A DNA stretch of 25,164 nucleotides from positions 1 to 25,164 of the IMG/VR virus record IMGVR_UViG_3300042395_000142; one strand, 5' to 3'. The position numbers and the translations under genes were made by a program. Shown one piece after another: positions 23,674 through 25,164 of this stretch (position 1 is its first letter; every line of letters starts with the position of its first letter). Origin of the DNA: a virus. The notes below the pieces were generated by a model that was not told the origin of the DNA, ran no database searches, and was given only the letters and a program-made list of their open reading frames with translations.

Positions 23674-23910
23674 ATGAGACAGCTTAACACAAACGTTATT
23701 GTGGGTTTAGTTGGTATGGGTTTTATATTAGCTGTAATTATTGCATCACCATTTGCACTAATGTGGTCATGGAATGTTTTGTTTAATAAATTGTTGGTAC
23801 TTGAATATACCTTTGAAAATTGGGTAGCAGTATCTATTTTTATGTGGGCTTTTGGATTATTAAAATTAGACTTTACCCATATAAATAATAAACATGGAAC
23901 CTTCCGTTAA
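23674..23910 (+). CDS. Small two-span membrane protein, possible holin
   Basis: 78 residues from the ATG at 23674, picked because AAGGAG is seven bases upstream; an upstream TTG frame would only overlap the hydrolase gene. Two hydrophobic segments are clear: VIVGLVGMGFILAVIIAS (about 8-25) and WVAVSIFMWAFGLLKL (about 50-65), with charged ends. The size and position straight after a cell-wall hydrolase suggest a holin or another lysis-associated membrane protein. No holin family motif can be named, so this is from topology and context. A TATAAATA late element for the next gene lies in its last codons. Confidence 0.68.
   Translation: MRQLNTNVIVGLVGMGFILAVIIASPFALMWSWNVLFNKLLVLEYTFENWVAVSIFMWAFGLLKLDFTHINNKHGTFR
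23880..23887 (+). promoter_or_regulatory. Late promoter element TATAAATA
   Basis: Exact T4 late consensus, in the last codons of the small membrane gene and six bases before the ATG at 23894, so the transcript would begin at about the start codon. Confidence 0.5.
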
Positions 23911-24289
23911 ACATAATTTAGAGCATGATATAATAAAGTCACCTTGGTTTCTAGAAAAATTAGAAAACAGGGTGTATGCTCAAAATTTGTATGCTGCAAT
24001 ATGTAATAACAGGTTTTTTAAACTAGACGATACATTTTCTATTTTAAAAGATGAGTCTAACTGGACTGCATCATGGAGAAGCGCAGGTGAGATTGTAGCT
24101 AGATTACGTAATCGTAAAGAAGATTATCTAGACTACTATTGTAGTGGCATCAATGATGTTGGTACATTCTCTAATTGGAATGAATTTGAAAAAGCTGTTG
24201 TTTCAGGATTTGTTGAGGAAAGTGTAGTAACCGATGAAATCAGAGCAGATTTAGAAAAAATTGGTTGGATAGTTAAATCGTACGATTAA
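23894..24289 (+). CDS. Unknown protein, 131 aa
   Basis: A soluble, acidic protein. FSILKDESNWTASWRSAG (about residues 48-65) and DYLDYYCSGI (about 77-86) are its most distinctive segments, and the C-terminal part is ADLEKIGWIV (about 118-127). The pattern of conserved W, C and G residues suggests a real conserved phage protein, but I cannot name its function. The ATG overlaps the previous gene by 17 bases and lies six bases after an exact TATAAATA, so its message may be almost leaderless. It ends convergently with the PP-loop gene, overlapping by four bases. Confidence 0.68.
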   Translation: MEPSVKHNLEHDIIKSPWFLEKLENRVYAQNLYAAICNNRFFKLDDTFSILKDESNWTASWRSAGEIVARLRNRKEDYLDYYCSGINDVGTFSNWNEFEKAVVSGFVEESVVTDEIRADLEKIGWIVKSYD

Positions 24290-25164
24290 AATATATCATT
24301 GGTACCAACTTCTCCATCAATAAGCTTAGCAAAGTTATTATTCCATTTAATCACAGACTTGTATTCACCATACTTTTCAACTAAATCACGATTGAGTTTT
24401 TTAGGATTCCATAATAGTAATTCTAAATTTTCCCACCCATAGCTTCGTTTTCTAATATCTAAGTAACCATATCCTAAATCAATTGCCATATTATGTTTTA
24501 AAATAGGTATTTTTCTAAACGTACCATCAGCAACATCATGCTCATATATCCTATGATGTGATTCTATAAAGAACTTACAACTTTCTGTACTATGACCTAA
24601 CATATTCCCAATACCATGAATACCTTTGTCCTTCATATATAAGTCATAACAATTATAATTGTATCGTTGTGGACTATATATTTTCTTTTCAATCCAAGGC
24701 CAAAAATAATCACCACCAAGTACAGGAAATCCACTTAATTGTTCCACTAACCAAAAATGTGTGGCAACGTGAAACTGTGAAATTCCGTATGGGTCCAAAT
24801 AATCAGCATATTGAATTTCAAAAAACTTTTCTATATCTAAATCAATGATAGTATGATTTATTTTATTTTTACGACAAAATTTCTCGCTATAGTATAAATC
24901 ATGTGTGTTGATAGGATAACTGTTTAATAAAAACCGTAACGTATATGCACGTAAGGGTACATTTTGTTTTTTCAAACTAATGATAGTCATTTCACTATCT
25001 ACCCCACCGCTATATAATATATCAACATACTTAGTTTGTTTCTGTGACACATGATCAGCTAACACCTCATGAATCGTTTGATATTGGGTTTGCTCAACAT
25101 CAAGTAATTCTAAGGTAAAAGTGTGTGTATCATAATCAAGCGTTGCGTAGCGATAATTATTTTT
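24286..25164 (-). CDS. PP-loop ATPase, asparagine-synthase-like, 5' end missing
   Basis: The frame stays open from the stop at 24286 to the right edge, so the amino end is beyond the window; a GTG at 25065 is only an internal candidate. 292 residues are visible. The ATP-binding PP-loop SGGVDS lies at nucleotides 25011-24994, followed by alternating strands and helices and a downstream GGDYFWPW segment. These N-type pyrophosphatases adenylate a substrate, as in asparagine synthetase, QueC or tRNA-modifying enzymes. The closest impression is the asparagine-synthase C-terminal domain, but no substrate can be named. A glutaminase domain could lie outside the window. It is the only long minus-strand gene here and overlaps its convergent neighbour by four bases. 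Confidence 0.78.
   Translation of the reverse strand, partial: KNNYRYATLDYDTHTFTLELLDVEQTQYQTIHEVLADHVSQKQTKYVDILYSGGVDSEMTIISLKKQNVPLRAYTLRFLLNSYPINTHDLYYSEKFCRKNKINHTIIDLDIEKFFEIQYADYLDPYGISQFHVATHFWLVEQLSGFPVLGGDYFWPWIEKKIYSPQRYNYNCYDLYMKDKGIHGIGNMLGHSTESCKFFIESHHRIYEHDVADGTFRKIPILKHNMAIDLGYGYLDIRKRSYGWENLELLLWNPKKLNRDLVEKYGEYKSVIKWNNNFAKLIDGEVGTNDIF

Noticed and set aside
1-25164. CRISPR array, insertion sequence, attachment site or integrase
   Set aside because: No direct repeats with spacers, no transposase or recombinase motifs and no tRNA for an attachment site were seen.

Overview
The window is a gene-dense, AT-rich stretch of a T4-like tailed phage (myovirus), probably marine. The evidence is a T4-type replication set (UvsW helicase, gp61-like primase, gp41-like DnaB-family helicase), a class I ribonucleotide reductase operon with glutaredoxin, an A-type Fe-S carrier of the kind carried by marine T4-like phages, a PAAR spike tip, and promoter elements close to the T4 late consensus TATAAATA. 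No photosynthesis gene, tRNA, CRISPR array, integrase or transposase is visible. The host cannot be read from the sequence; an AT-rich marine bacterium is an inference. Both window edges cut genes: UvsW on the left and a PP-loop ATPase on the right. No gene-free stretch exceeds 300 bases.

Layout. 1-3671 (+) is a tightly overlapping chain: uvsW, two unknown genes, a possible clamp-loader small-subunit-like gene, a zinc-finger gene, and a 207-residue protein that keeps the hallmark motifs of bacterial C-family DNA polymerases in a much shortened frame. 3618-3992 (-) is a small conserved-looking gene, divergent from a structural gene at 4019-4900. 4948-7313 holds primase and helicase behind a sigma70-like promoter. 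7344-8517 holds two unknown genes. 8588-8986 is a one-gene unit (late promoter, strong ribosome site, rho-independent terminator) for a small, probably abundant protein. 9064-10996 is a cluster with a likely prohead-core/scaffold protein. 10999-11319 is the Fe-S carrier and 11373-12083 a PD-(D/E)XK exonuclease with its own early-type promoter. 12120-14771 is a long repeat-rich tail fibre with a C1q-like tip. 15231-19673 is nrdA, two tiny genes, nrdB, an HNH-like endonuclease and glutaredoxin. 19670-22963 holds a small beta-barrel-like protein, the PAAR tip and a 906-residue structural protein. 23022-24289 looks like a lysis unit (SleB-type hydrolase plus a two-span membrane protein) followed by an unknown gene. 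24286 to the right edge (-) is the PP-loop ATPase.

How it fits together. Replication, nucleotide supply and recombination genes alternate with virion genes instead of lying in separate early and late blocks, and the promoter signals follow the same alternation: TTGACA/TATAAT-like boxes before primase, exonuclease and hydrolase, and NATAAATA boxes before mostly structural or unknown genes. Several promoters sit so close to the start codon that leaderless transcripts are predicted. The observation most worth a second look is the miniature C-family-polymerase-like protein at 3048-3671.
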